DNA of 64,000 nucleotides. Source: Cupriavidus pauculus (lineage in GTDB: Bacteria; Pseudomonadota; Gammaproteobacteria; Burkholderiales; Burkholderiaceae). This document shows, piece by piece, positions 1 to 8,599 of this stretch. A model generated the notes under the pieces. It did not search any database and was not told the origin of the DNA. It saw only the letters and a program-made list of their open reading frames with translations. The translations under genes and the position numbers were made by a program. The DNA lies in contig NZ_VZOW01000004.1 in NCBI RefSeq assembly GCF_008801835.1, positions 280,642 through 344,641 on the forward strand, read 5' to 3'. Positions within the stretch are counted from its first letter, which is position 1, and each line of letters starts with the position of its first letter.

Positions 1-47
1 CTGCGCTATGTATTTACTGCCACGGCTGAGGTGCGCCGCGGGGCATG

Positions 48-1055
48 TCACGCGGCGGAGCGCGCGCCGGCGCGCCGGCGTGCGCGCGCTGCGAGGCCCT
101 GTCCGAGCGCCCAGCGCAACGCTGGCGCCAGTCCCTGCATGCCGGCCAGCGCCAGAGAGCGCCGCAGCGACGGCCGGTGCAGCCCCAGCATCTGGCGCGC
201 CCATGGGGGCAGCAGCGCCACGCCGGCGTCGGCCATCGTGCGCACCGCCGGCACCAGGAGCGGATTGGCCACCGGCATCGCCATGATCAAGCGCACCACT
301 TCGCGCGTGCGCTCGCTGTTGACGAGATGCGGCCGTTGCGCAGCCAGATAGCGGTCGATGTCCGCCCGTGAACGTGGCACATCGGGCGCGCCCAGCAGCG
401 CGGCTACTTGCGCCTCTTCCGCGAAATAGCGGTCCTGTTCCGCCTGCGAGAGCGGCCCGACATAGCGCAGGTATCCCGCCATGAAGCTCGACACCTCCGC
501 CACATGCACCCAGGTGAGCAAGTCCGGATCGTCGGCGGCGTAAGGCTGCCCGTCGGGCGCGGTGCCGCGCACCGATGCGTGGATGCGGCGCACGCGGTCG
601 ATCAGCTTGAGCGCGTCGTCGCGGCTGCCATAAGTGGTGCCTGCGATGAACTGCGCGGTGCGGCCCAGCCGGCCCTGCATGTCGGTACGAAAAGTGGAGT
701 GATCCCAGACGCCCGCCAGCGCGCGCGGGTGCAGCGCCTGCAACAGCAGCGCGCTGACGCCGCCGGCCAGCATCGCCGGAAAATCCGCATGCACGCGCCA
801 GCAGACCGCATCGGGCCCGAACAGGCCGGGGTCTCCCGGTGGATTGTCGTAGTCGAGCGTCAGACCGGAGTTGCTGCGCGTGAGGGCGCGCACTTGCGCA
901 CCGACGCTGCCGCGCAGCCGTTGCAAGAACGGCCCCGACACGCCGGCCGCAGGTTGCTGCGCAGGCTCGCGCGAGGCATCACGGGAGGCTGCGCGCGAGG
1001 ATCCGGCTGGGGCCTCGGCAGGGGATTCCGGAGGAGACTTGGGAGAAGCGGACAA
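48..1055 (-). CDS. DUF2236 / MpaB-like oxygenase family protein
   Basis: A 335-residue protein of the DUF2236 family, which includes the latex-clearing/MpaB-type haem oxygenases. The Ala/Pro/Arg-rich first 60 residues look unstructured. The family core follows: a WRVHADFPAMLAGG segment, a QALHPRALAGVWDHS segment with the conserved His, and WVHVAEVSSFMAGY near the middle. The substrate cannot be told from sequence. The first codon used here is TTG at 1055. A GTG at 940 would remove the low-complexity leader and is a plausible true start. It ends in an Arg/Ala-rich tail close to the window edge. No operon partner is obvious; a TPR protein lies about 100 bp upstream on the same strand. Confidence 0.75.
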   Translation of the reverse strand: MSASPKSPPESPAEAPAGSSRAASRDASREPAQQPAAGVSGPFLQRLRGSVGAQVRALTRSNSGLTLDYDNPPGDPGLFGPDAVCWRVHADFPAMLAGGVSALLLQALHPRALAGVWDHSTFRTDMQGRLGRTAQFIAGTTYGSRDDALKLIDRVRRIHASVRGTAPDGQPYAADDPDLLTWVHVAEVSSFMAGYLRYVGPLSQAEQDRYFAEEAQVAALLGAPDVPRSRADIDRYLAAQRPHLVNSERTREVVRLIMAMPVANPLLVPAVRTMADAGVALLPPWARQMLGLHRPSLRRSLALAGMQGLAPALRWALGQGLAARARRRAGARSAA

Positions 1056-1160
1056 GATTCTTGGGGGCGATTACTGGCTGTCGCCAGCATACACCCTGAC
1101 ACGCTCTGCGCACTTTCCCGATCCGCGCCGCGCAGGACCGCGCGGCGACGGGGTGAACGA

Positions 1161-1754
1161 TCAGGCTTCCAGCGCGACAGGCGCAGCCTTGCGCACGGTG
1201 CGACGCGCGCGCGGCTTGGCTGCCGGCGCGGCTGCATCGTCGGCGACGGCGGCAACGGTATCGATCACGTCTGCGGCCGGGGCGGCTGTCTTGCGCGGAG
1301 CGCGGCGCGCGCGCGGTTTCGGCGCGGGCGCGGCGGTGAACTGCACCGGAGGTGCCAGCTTTGCCAGTTGCTGCACGAATGCCTCGCTGTCGATGCCACG
1401 CTTCTGCGCGATGCCCGCGGCGATCCAGGCTGCCGAGGAATGGCCCAACTGATCCAGTGCGTTCAGGTAGTGGACCCAGCAGTCGGCGTGATCGGGATTG
1501 GCGTCGAGCGCCGCCTCGAAATGCGGCAGCGCTTCGGCCGGCTTGCCGGTCTGCACCATCAGCATCGCCAGGCCGAATCGGGCGTCCGCCTGCTGCGGCG
1601 CGGCGTTGAGGATGACCTCGTACAGCGCCTGTGCGTCGCCATATTCGCCGGCCTTGTGCTGCGCGACGGCGGCCTGCAGCACGAGTGCGATGTCCTGCTC
1701 GCGCTGTTGCGCGTCGGTCAGGGAGGGGGAGACGGCTCGGGTGGACTTTGGCAT
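1161..1754 (-). CDS. Tetratricopeptide-repeat protein with basic Ala/Pro tail
   Basis: A 197-residue soluble protein. Residues about 15-105 form two to three TPR units (AVAQHKAGEYGDAQALYEVI, ADARFGLAMLMVQTGKPAEAL, ADCWVHYLNALDQLG), the usual scaffold for protein-protein contacts. The C-terminal half is low complexity and contains two similar basic blocks, KPRARRAPRKTAAP and KPRARRTVRKAAP, which resemble the tails of nucleic-acid-binding proteins. No catalytic domain or signal peptide is visible. The start is the first ATG, with residues MPKSTRAV. The partner and role are unknown. Confidence 0.7.
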   Translation of the reverse strand: MPKSTRAVSPSLTDAQQREQDIALVLQAAVAQHKAGEYGDAQALYEVILNAAPQQADARFGLAMLMVQTGKPAEALPHFEAALDANPDHADCWVHYLNALDQLGHSSAAWIAAGIAQKRGIDSEAFVQQLAKLAPPVQFTAAPAPKPRARRAPRKTAAPAADVIDTVAAVADDAAAPAAKPRARRTVRKAAPVALEA

Positions 1755-1899
1755 GGTGGGTCGTCAGGTCAGGTTACCCGAGCATGTTGCAGGATGACCG
1801 GCCCGGCCAAAGCACGGAAGAGACGCCCAAAGATCCGCTATTTCCGCCCGCAGGCGCGGCCATGCCGGCCGGCGGGCGTCCGGGCGTCGTGACGTCGGC

Positions 1900-2937
1900 T
1901 TAGTCGTAGCGCAGGTCGGTGGCCTTGCCCCAGAACACGCGGTACGCGTATGCCGTGTAGCCGAGGATGGTGGGCAGCACGACGGCCGCGCCGATCAGGA
2001 TCACCATCAGCGATTCCGGCGCGCTGGCGGCTTGCCAGATATCGATGCGGTCCACCACCAGATAGGGGAACAGGCTGTACGCCAGGCCGTTGAACGCCAT
2101 CAGGAAGATCACCGCGGTGCCGGCGAACGGCACCCAGCACCAGCGATCGTTGCCGCTGGCGTGCAGATCGCGCATGCGGCGCAGGAATCGCTCGATCACC
2201 ACGAACAGCGCCATCGTCAGCAGCGGGATCGGCGCCAGCACGATGATGTTGGGCAGCGTGAACCATTTCTCGAAGATGCGCGCGCTGACCATTGGCGTGA
2301 CGACCGAGATCGCGGCCACGCCGATGGCGGTGAGCCACAGGCTGCGCCGCGCCCAGTAGATCGCGCGCAACTGCAAATTGCCCGTGGTTTTCATGATCAG
2401 CCACGAGGCGCCCAGCAGACAGTATCCGGCGACGAGGCACAGGCCCACCGCCACGGCGAACAGCAGGTTGGGCAGATCGTAGCGGAAGCCGGTGATATAC
2501 AGGCCCAGCATCAGACCCTGCGAGAAACTGGCCAGCAGCGATCCCGCATAGAACGCGAAATTCCACCAAGGCTTGTGCGGATCGCGCGCCTTGACGCGGA
2601 AGTCGAACGCGACGCCGCGGATGATCAGGCCCGCCAGCATCAGCGCCACCGGCAGATACAGGTTGGTCAGGATGACGCCGTGCGCGAGCGGAAACGCCGT
2701 CAGAAGCAGCCCCACGCCAAGCACCAGCCAGGTTTCGTTGGCATCCCAGAACGGGCCGATCGACGCGATCATGGTGTCCTTGTCGGCGTCGTCGGCGCGG
2801 CGCAGCAGTACGCCCACGCCAAGATCGTAGCCGTCGAGGATCACATAGATCAGCATCGACAGGGCCATCAGCGCCATGAACACCAGCGGCATCCAGCCTG
2901 CGGGCTGGCTCAGGTCGTGAATCGAAGATGGGTTCAT
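1900..2937 (-). CDS. cydB: Cytochrome bd-type quinol oxidase subunit II
   Basis: A 345-residue, strongly hydrophobic membrane protein, the CydB/CioB subunit of a bd-type terminal oxidase. The family signature is clear near the N-terminus: IYVILDGYDLGVG, then GPFWDANETWLVLGVG. Further helices run to the C-terminus (GYTAYAYRVFWGKATDLRYD). With CydA it oxidises ubiquinol and reduces O2 to water at the inner membrane without pumping protons. The start codon overlaps the cydA stop in an ATGA junction (2934-2937), so the two are translationally coupled. A longer in-frame extension upstream lies inside cydA and was rejected. Confidence 0.92.
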   Translation of the reverse strand: MNPSSIHDLSQPAGWMPLVFMALMALSMLIYVILDGYDLGVGVLLRRADDADKDTMIASIGPFWDANETWLVLGVGLLLTAFPLAHGVILTNLYLPVALMLAGLIIRGVAFDFRVKARDPHKPWWNFAFYAGSLLASFSQGLMLGLYITGFRYDLPNLLFAVAVGLCLVAGYCLLGASWLIMKTTGNLQLRAIYWARRSLWLTAIGVAAISVVTPMVSARIFEKWFTLPNIIVLAPIPLLTMALFVVIERFLRRMRDLHASGNDRWCWVPFAGTAVIFLMAFNGLAYSLFPYLVVDRIDIWQAASAPESLMVILIGAAVVLPTILGYTAYAYRVFWGKATDLRYD

Positions 2938-4310
2938 TGCGCGCTCCCGGTGTCCGCGGCATGCGCGGGGTGCAAACCTGCGGGTGACAAGTCGATCTGC
3001 TTGGTCATGCCCGCCTTGCGGGCCAGGTGGAACACCACCGAGACATAGGCGACGATCAGCAGCAGGTACAGCGACAGATACATCGCCAGCGTGCTGCCGA
3101 TCATCGTGGCGGGCACCTTGGAGGCCGCCTGCGCGGTGGTCAGCACGCCGTAGACCAGATAGGGCTGACGGCCGATTTCGGTGACATACCAGCCGGCCAC
3201 CAGCGCGATCCAGCCGGAAAACGTCATGGCTACCAGCGCGCGCGCCAGCCATGTCGACGGCGCGCCCCGGCGGCGCAGTTGCCAGGCGCCGAGCCACGAC
3301 ACCGCCAGCATCAGCAGTCCCACGCCCACCATGATGCGGAAGGCGAAAAACAGCGGCGCAACGGGCGGATGGCGGTCACCGAACGCATCGATACCGCGGA
3401 TTTCGCCATCGATGGCGTGCGTCAGATACAGCGAGGCGAGCTTGGGAATGGCGATTTCAAAATCGTTTGACCGCGTGGTGGCGTTGGGCAGTCCGAACAG
3501 CACCGCCGGCGCACCTTTTTCGGTTTTCCAGATGCCTTCCATCGCGGCGATCTTGGCCGGCTGATGGTGCAGCGTATTCAGGCCGTGCAGGTCGCCAGCG
3601 ACGATCTGCAGCGGAATCAACATTGCCGCCAGCGTGACGCCGGTGCGCAGCGAATGGAGGACTTCGCGGCTGCGGTCGTTGCGCAGCCAGCGATACGCCG
3701 AAATACCGGCCACCAGGAACGCCACGGTCAGGCCAGAGGCCAGCAGCATGTGCACCAGCCGATACGGGAACGACGGATTGAAGATGACGGCCAGCCAACT
3801 GGTAACGTGCGCGCGGCCATCGATCATCTCGAAGCCGGCCGGGGTTTGCATCCACGAGTTCAGCGCCAGAATCCAGAACGCCGACAGCGTGGTGCCGCCC
3901 GCCACCAGCAGCGTGGCGATGGTGTGCACGCGATTGCTGACGCGGCGCATTCCGAACAGCATGATGCCGAGGAACGTGGCTTCCAGAAAGAACGCGGTCA
4001 GTACTTCATAGGCCAGCAACGGCCCGGCGATATTGCCGACGGTCTCCATATAGCCGGGCCAGTTCGTGCCGAACTGGAAGCTCATGGTGATCCCGCTTAC
4101 CACGCCGAGTGCAAACGTCAGCGCGAAGATCTTCACCCAGACGCGATACGCGTCCATCCAGCTTTCATCACCGGTCTTGTTGTAGCGCAGCTTGAAGAAC
4201 AACAGCACCCACGCCAGCGAAATGCTGATCGTCGGAAACAGGATGTGGAACGTGATATTCGCGGCGAACTGGATGCGCGCCAGTATCACCGGATCGACAC
4301 TTTCAAACAC
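2934..4310 (-). CDS. cydA: Cytochrome bd-type quinol oxidase subunit I, short Q-loop (CIO) type
   Basis: A 458-residue multi-pass membrane protein, the haem-carrying CydA/CioA subunit. Visible family features are the N-terminal His segment NITFHILFPTISI, the FALGVVSGITMSFQFGTNWP block, the His-bearing FPYRLVHMLLAS helix and GRQPYLVYGVL. At 458 residues it is shorter than classical CydA (about 520), which implies a short Q-loop as in cyanide-insensitive (Cio) oxidases. It lies 3 bp downstream of the GbsR-family regulator and overlaps cydB, so the three form one transcription unit. Such oxidases support respiration at low O2 or when haem-copper oxidases are inhibited. Confidence 0.92.
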   Translation of the reverse strand: MFESVDPVILARIQFAANITFHILFPTISISLAWVLLFFKLRYNKTGDESWMDAYRVWVKIFALTFALGVVSGITMSFQFGTNWPGYMETVGNIAGPLLAYEVLTAFFLEATFLGIMLFGMRRVSNRVHTIATLLVAGGTTLSAFWILALNSWMQTPAGFEMIDGRAHVTSWLAVIFNPSFPYRLVHMLLASGLTVAFLVAGISAYRWLRNDRSREVLHSLRTGVTLAAMLIPLQIVAGDLHGLNTLHHQPAKIAAMEGIWKTEKGAPAVLFGLPNATTRSNDFEIAIPKLASLYLTHAIDGEIRGIDAFGDRHPPVAPLFFAFRIMVGVGLLMLAVSWLGAWQLRRRGAPSTWLARALVAMTFSGWIALVAGWYVTEIGRQPYLVYGVLTTAQAASKVPATMIGSTLAMYLSLYLLLIVAYVSVVFHLARKAGMTKQIDLSPAGLHPAHAADTGSAQ

Positions 4311-4313
4311 GGG

Positions 4314-4958
4314 TTACTCCTTGCGGGATCGGGCAGACTTTGCGGGGGATTTGCCGGCGACGGATTTGGCGGGCGCGCGCCCACGTTCCTTGTCCTTGGC
4401 CGCGCCGCCCATGCCGATGGCAGTGGTCAGGCGGTCCTTGACGTCCAGCAGCTTGGTGACGCGCGAGCCCAGGCGCATCAGTTTTTCCAGTGTGGCCACA
4501 TCGAGCTTCTGCATGTCGCCAAACCATGTGGTGACCAACAGGATCAGACCGTACATTTCCTTCATGCGCGCCTGCGCGTGACGATCGTCCTCAGACAGGG
4601 GCGTCTCCAGCTGCACCTCGCGCAGCATCGACAGGGTGGGATCGATCTCGCGCCGGCGCCGCTCTTCGGCCAGCGTGCGGAAAATCGCCCAGACATCGTC
4701 AGGCGCGGAGAAATACTCGCGACGGTCCCCGGGCTGGTGCGAAAGCCTCACCAGATTCCACGATTCCAGTTCCTTGAGCCCGATGCTGACGTTGGAGCGC
4801 GAAAACCCCAGCGATTCAGCAATCTCGTCGGCATTCAGCGGACGCGCCGCAGTGAAGAGCAGGGCGTAGATCTGACCAACTGTCCGGTTGATCCCCCAGC
4901 GGCTGCCCATCTCACCGAAGTGGAGGACAAAGCGCTGGATCAGGGGCGAGAGCTGCAT
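4314..4958 (-). CDS. GbsR/MarR-family transcriptional regulator
   Basis: A 214-residue winged-helix regulator of the GbsR branch of MarR proteins. The DNA-binding region is at residues about 20-75 (GSRWGINRTVGQIYALLF, LNADEIAESLGFSRSNVSIGLKELE, with a wing around QPGDRREYFSAP). The C-terminus is a Lys/Arg/Ala-rich tail (KSVAGKSPAKSARSRKE). The start is the ATG giving MQLSPLIQRFV; a longer frame would run into the operator-like repeat. It is the first gene of the cydAB unit and probably controls it, but the effector is unknown. An inverted repeat sits just upstream. Confidence 0.85.
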   Translation of the reverse strand: MQLSPLIQRFVLHFGEMGSRWGINRTVGQIYALLFTAARPLNADEIAESLGFSRSNVSIGLKELESWNLVRLSHQPGDRREYFSAPDDVWAIFRTLAEERRRREIDPTLSMLREVQLETPLSEDDRHAQARMKEMYGLILLVTTWFGDMQKLDVATLEKLMRLGSRVTKLLDVKDRLTTAIGMGGAAKDKERGRAPAKSVAGKSPAKSARSRKE

Positions 4959-4963
4959 TGTCT

Positions 4964-5002
4964 TGTTTTGAATTTTCAGAAAGTTGTGAAAGTTTAAAAC
5001 AA
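4964..5002. promoter_or_regulatory. Candidate operator of the GbsR-cydAB unit
   Basis: An AT-rich island in otherwise GC-rich DNA. It holds an inverted repeat TTGTTTT (4964-4970) / AAAACAA (4996-5002) and internal TTTCAGAAAG/GTGAAAG half-sites, 6 bp upstream of the regulator's start codon. This is the position expected for autorepression by a MarR-type protein. The assignment is inference from symmetry and position. Confidence 0.4.
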
Positions 5003-5052
5003 AACAGAGAAAGGTGCATCCGCGTGGGCTCAAGTGTGACGGACTGCCTTAC

Positions 5053-5069
5053 GATTCCGCTGCGTTATC
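5053..5069. promoter_or_regulatory. LysR-type dyad box, copy 1 (porin operon)
   Basis: GATTCCGCTGCGTTATC, a dyad of the form GATnnCGCnGCGnnATC, about 95 bp upstream of the porin start. It differs at one position from the copy at 11193-11209 and at two from the copy at 10235-10251 (opposite strand). A second partial copy (CCGCTGCCGTTATC) follows about 20 bp downstream. It is probably bound by the LysR protein encoded at 10291-11190. Confidence 0.6.
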
Positions 5070-5162
5070 AGACAAGCCGCTGCCGTTATCCTTCCGCCCT
5101 CGAACTTCCTCTAACTTTTGCGCTGAGGCCCGCGACAAAAATCTGAGAAGAGGGGAAGCGGA

Positions 5163-6221
5163 ATGGGAAGAGGATGGAGGAAGCGACTCGCCATTGGCGG
5201 GCTGGCGCTGGGCGCCGGCGCCGCAAATGCGGGGTCCGTAACGTTGTACGGTGTGGCCGACCAGGCGGTGGAGTACGCGCATGGGTCTAGCAGCGTGGCC
5301 CGCATCGAAGATGGCCGCCAGGCGGCTTCGCGGTTTGGCATGCGCGGTGTGGAAGACCTGGGCGGCAACCTGAAGGCGATCTTCGTTGCTGAAGCGGGCT
5401 TTCGGATGGATACGGGGGCCGAGTTCTTCGGCAACGGATCGATATTCGGCCGACAAGCCTTTGTCGGCCTCAAAGGGAACTGGGGCGAAGTGCGCATGGG
5501 GCGGCAGTACACGCCGGCCTTCTACGTTATCGCGCGGCTCGACCCGTTTTCGCTGAACGCGGCGGTGTCGCCGTTCACGCTGGTCGCCAAGTCGAGCGCT
5601 CAGGGCACGGGCTACGTACCCTACGCGTCGCGTGTCGATAACGCCGTGACCTACAACACGCCAGACTGGAACGGGCTGACCGCATCGGCCACCTATGCGT
5701 TCGGCGAAGTGCCAGGCGAGATGCAGCAGGCCAGCACCTACGGCGCGAACGTCCAGTACTTTCGCGGACCGGTCTACCTGATGTATGGCTTCCAGGCCAG
5801 CACCAACAAGCCGGCGACGGCAGCCATCCCGCAGGGCCAGACACGGACCCACTATGTTGGCGGGACCTACAACATCGCGAGGAAGGTGGAACTCGGCGCT
5901 TTCTTCGGCTACAGCGCGAGCCAAATCGCGTCCACCGCGGCGGCCCGCTACTACGCGTTGACGATGGACTGGGTTGCCACGCCGGCATGGACGATCAAGC
6001 TCGCGGCGCTCAAGCGCGTGGTGGTCGGCATGACCGAGCGGCCGCTGGGCATGGCCTTCGGCGTGGATCATTCGCTGTCGCGCCGGACCATGCTGTATAG
6101 CCGCGTGGCCTACATCCGTAACTCGCCAGGTGGCAGCGTTACGATCAACGCCATTCCGATCGACCAGGGCAGCGGTGACCAAGGGTACTCCGTCAGCCTG
6201 GGCGTCAAGCACGTTTTCTGA
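5163..6221 (+). CDS. Outer-membrane porin (beta-proteobacterial OmpC-like)
   Basis: A 352-residue general porin. The signal peptide is short (RKRLAIGGLALGAGAANA, cleaved before GSVTLYG). The family hallmarks follow: GSVTLYGVADQAVEYAHG, SRFGMRGVEDLGGNLKAIF, FGRQAFVGLKGNWGEVRMGRQYTP, and a terminal strand ending VKHVF with the C-terminal Phe needed for outer-membrane assembly. It probably admits the small substrate handled by the downstream receptor and enzymes. A purine-rich SD (GAGGGGAAGCGGA) precedes the ATG. It is the first gene of a porin - Bug receptor - hydrolase unit and has the LysR dyad upstream. Confidence 0.9.
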   Translation: MGRGWRKRLAIGGLALGAGAANAGSVTLYGVADQAVEYAHGSSSVARIEDGRQAASRFGMRGVEDLGGNLKAIFVAEAGFRMDTGAEFFGNGSIFGRQAFVGLKGNWGEVRMGRQYTPAFYVIARLDPFSLNAAVSPFTLVAKSSAQGTGYVPYASRVDNAVTYNTPDWNGLTASATYAFGEVPGEMQQASTYGANVQYFRGPVYLMYGFQASTNKPATAAIPQGQTRTHYVGGTYNIARKVELGAFFGYSASQIASTAAARYYALTMDWVATPAWTIKLAALKRVVVGMTERPLGMAFGVDHSLSRRTMLYSRVAYIRNSPGGSVTINAIPIDQGSGDQGYSVSLGVKHVF

Positions 6222-6252
6222 TCGCACCAACCATCCTCACTGAAGGCCATGC

Positions 6253-7269
6253 ATGAGTGAATCGAACTTCGCGGCGGATCGACGCCGCTTCATCGCGGGG
6301 GCCGGCGGCGGCCTGCTGGGATTGAGCGCCCTTAGCGCCCTGGGGCTGCCCCTGCGCGCCTCGGCGGCACAGTGGCCGGACCGCACGGTGCGCTTTGTCA
6401 CGTACTCGGGCGCAGGAGATCCGGTGGACCTGCGGCTGCGCGACTTCCTGCAATCGCTGGCGCACGAGTACCGCAACACGCCGATGATCGTGGAAAACAA
6501 GACGGGGGCCGCCGGGCAGATTGCTGCCCAGTCCGTGCTGCTCGCGCCGCCCGAAGGCTATGACTTCCTGCTGGCCAACGCCACGTTCACTATCACGCCG
6601 TCGTACTTCCGCAAGCTCTCGTACAAGCCGCTGTCGGACTTCGTGCCGGTGGCGCTGTCCGGCTCGGCGCCGATCGGTTTTGCGGTGCCGGCGTCCAACC
6701 CCGCGCGCACGTTCAAGGAATGGGTGGCCTGGGCAAAGCAGCAGCGGGGCACCCTGAACTACGCGTCGCTGGGCAATGGATCGGTATCGCACCTGTACGG
6801 GTTCCAGATCCGCGACGACTTCAAGCTCGACGCCACCCACATTCCGTACAAGGCGTCCGGCGCGGCGCTGATCGACATGCTGCGTGGGCAGATCTCGTAC
6901 GTCATGCTCGACACGTTCAACCTGCGGCCGCTGCTGGCAAAGAATCAGGTGCGCATTCTGGCGGTCACCGGCGCCGATCGCTCGCAGTATCTGCCCGATG
7001 TCCCGACCTTCCGCGAACTCGGCTTCAACGGTTATAAGCGCACCGGCTGGACGGCGTTCATGGCCAAGACCGGCACGCCGACGGACATCGTCGCGTCGCT
7101 GAACCGGTCGATCAACAAGATCAATGCCACGCCAGAGTGGGCGCGCAAGCGCGACGAGGTGTGGTCCGGCTGGAAGCCGCTGACACCGGCCGAGCTGCAA
7201 CAGCAGCTTCAGAGCGAAGTTGCCGCGTGGGGCGACCTAGTGCGCCGTTCGGGTGTATTTGGAGATTGA
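6253..7269 (+). CDS. Bug-family (TctC-like) periplasmic substrate-binding protein, Tat-exported
   Basis: A 338-residue tripartite-tricarboxylate-transporter receptor protein. The N-terminus carries a twin-arginine motif (DRRRFIAGAGGG) before a hydrophobic stretch ending at LRASAA, so it is probably folded before export. Family features are WPDRTVRFVTYSGAGDPVDLRLRDF, MIVENKTGAAGQIAAQSV, HIPYKASGAALIDMLRGQISYVM and ILAVTGADRSQYLPDVPTFRELG. Bug proteins bind small carboxylates. No TctA/TctB membrane subunits are adjacent, so it is an orphan receptor that either shares a permease or acts as a sensor. It lies 32 bp after the porin and 5 bp before the hydrolase. Confidence 0.88.
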   Translation: MSESNFAADRRRFIAGAGGGLLGLSALSALGLPLRASAAQWPDRTVRFVTYSGAGDPVDLRLRDFLQSLAHEYRNTPMIVENKTGAAGQIAAQSVLLAPPEGYDFLLANATFTITPSYFRKLSYKPLSDFVPVALSGSAPIGFAVPASNPARTFKEWVAWAKQQRGTLNYASLGNGSVSHLYGFQIRDDFKLDATHIPYKASGAALIDMLRGQISYVMLDTFNLRPLLAKNQVRILAVTGADRSQYLPDVPTFRELGFNGYKRTGWTAFMAKTGTPTDIVASLNRSINKINATPEWARKRDEVWSGWKPLTPAELQQQLQSEVAAWGDLVRRSGVFGD

Positions 7270-7274
7270 GAGAC

Positions 7275-8528
7275 ATGAGCGCACAAGTGAACGGACAAGT
7301 CACGACATTGCAGGCCCATACCGATGCCGTGCCCGAAGAGCAGGTAATGGCCGGATTTCCGCCAGCCCCGGAAACACGCGTCGGGCCAACAAACTGGTTC
7401 AAGCTGCCGTGGCTGCGCTGGTCGCTGATCCATCGTTCGCTGTCGGTGCCGACCGTTGACATCTGGCGCGGCGACGCTGCGCCTTCTGCGTTGCCGCCGG
7501 GCGACGCACTCGATGGTGCGACGGTGGTTACGGGGCCTGACGGATCGGAGATGGAACTCGATCAAGTGCTCGGCGTTTTGGAGATCGACGCCTTCATGGT
7601 GCTCCATCGTGGCAAGGTGGTGTTCGAGCGCTACCTGCACGGCATGGCGCCCCATCTGCGGCACGGCAGCGCGTCGATCAGCAAGTCCTACCTGGGCATT
7701 GTCGCCGGCATCCTCGCGCATGAGGGCAAGCTGGACCTGACGGCCACGGCGGAAAGCTACGTTCCCGAAATGTGCGGCACGGCGATGGGCGGCGCCACGC
7801 TCCAGCAGTTGCTGGACATGCAGGCGGGTATCGTGCGGCCGAATCTGGGAGACCGGCCCTCCGCGCTTGGTGCCCAGGACGGTGGCGTGTTCGAAGTGCT
7901 TGGATTGCTGCCGCGCCGGCCCGAATCCCCGACCGATTTCTACGACTTCGTGCTCAAGAAGCCGGTTGCCGGGCGGCATGGCGAGCGGCTGTACTACGAC
8001 AACGGCCAGCCCGAGGCGCTGGCCTGGGTGCTGCGACGGGTCACCGGCAGATCGATCGCTGACCTGATGTCGACGTACCTGTTCCAGCCGATGTCGACCG
8101 AACGCGATGGGTTTTACTCGGTCGACAAGACGGGTGCCGAGTTTTCGTCCGGCGGCCTGAGCCTGACGCTGCGCGATCTGGCGCGCTTTGGAGAAACCAT
8201 CCGCGGCAATGGCTTCTTCAACGGCCGGCGCATCATCCCTGAGGCCGTGCTGGCCGATATCCGCGCTGGCGGCGACAAAGCGTTGTTCGCGGAAAGCCGC
8301 TTTGCTGCGGCCTACCCGGGCGGCTCCTATCGCAACTACTTCTATCTGTCGCACGACCGCTTGCAGGGTATTTCGGCGCAAGGCCGGTACGGACAGCGCC
8401 TCTATGTATCGCCAGTGGCCGATGTCGTGATCGCGCACTTCGGCGCGGCACCGGGCCAGTCACCGCATCCGTTCGAGGTGCCCTATGCGCGCCTGCATCG
8501 CGAGATCGCCGAAACGCTGATGGGCTGA
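7275..8528 (+). CDS. Serine hydrolase, class C beta-lactamase / esterase fold
   Basis: A 417-residue protein of the beta-lactamase-related serine hydrolase family. The nucleophile motif SxxK is at HGSASISKSYLG and the YxN motif at LYYDNGQPEALAWV. The remaining fold is family-like (DVVIAHFGAAPGQ near the end). No Sec signal is visible, so it may act in the cytoplasm on an ester or amide substrate. The start is the ATG 5 bp after the Bug stop, with AGAGAC before it; a longer frame overlaps the Bug gene. Its place between a porin/receptor pair and CoA-activation genes suggests that it frees a carboxylic acid. That is inference. Confidence 0.8.
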   Translation: MSAQVNGQVTTLQAHTDAVPEEQVMAGFPPAPETRVGPTNWFKLPWLRWSLIHRSLSVPTVDIWRGDAAPSALPPGDALDGATVVTGPDGSEMELDQVLGVLEIDAFMVLHRGKVVFERYLHGMAPHLRHGSASISKSYLGIVAGILAHEGKLDLTATAESYVPEMCGTAMGGATLQQLLDMQAGIVRPNLGDRPSALGAQDGGVFEVLGLLPRRPESPTDFYDFVLKKPVAGRHGERLYYDNGQPEALAWVLRRVTGRSIADLMSTYLFQPMSTERDGFYSVDKTGAEFSSGGLSLTLRDLARFGETIRGNGFFNGRRIIPEAVLADIRAGGDKALFAESRFAAAYPGGSYRNYFYLSHDRLQGISAQGRYGQRLYVSPVADVVIAHFGAAPGQSPHPFEVPYARLHREIAETLMG

Positions 8529-8550
8529 ATACGTACGCCTGCCAACGAAG

Positions 8551-8572
8551 AGACCCCGCTCGCGCGGGGTCT
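8551..8572. terminator. Bidirectional rho-independent terminator
   Basis: A perfect 9-bp stem AGACCCCGC / GCGGGGTCT with a TCGC loop, followed by TTTGTCATT. It lies between the converging hydrolase and acyl-CoA ligase genes. Confidence 0.8.
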
Positions 8573-8599
8573 TTGTCATTGCGGATTCCACAAGAGGAC

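Noticed and set aside
408..1892. Long plus-strand open frame opposite the DUF2236 and TPR genes
   Set aside because: Arg/Gly/Cys-rich translation without any recognisable domain; the minus-strand genes explain the region.
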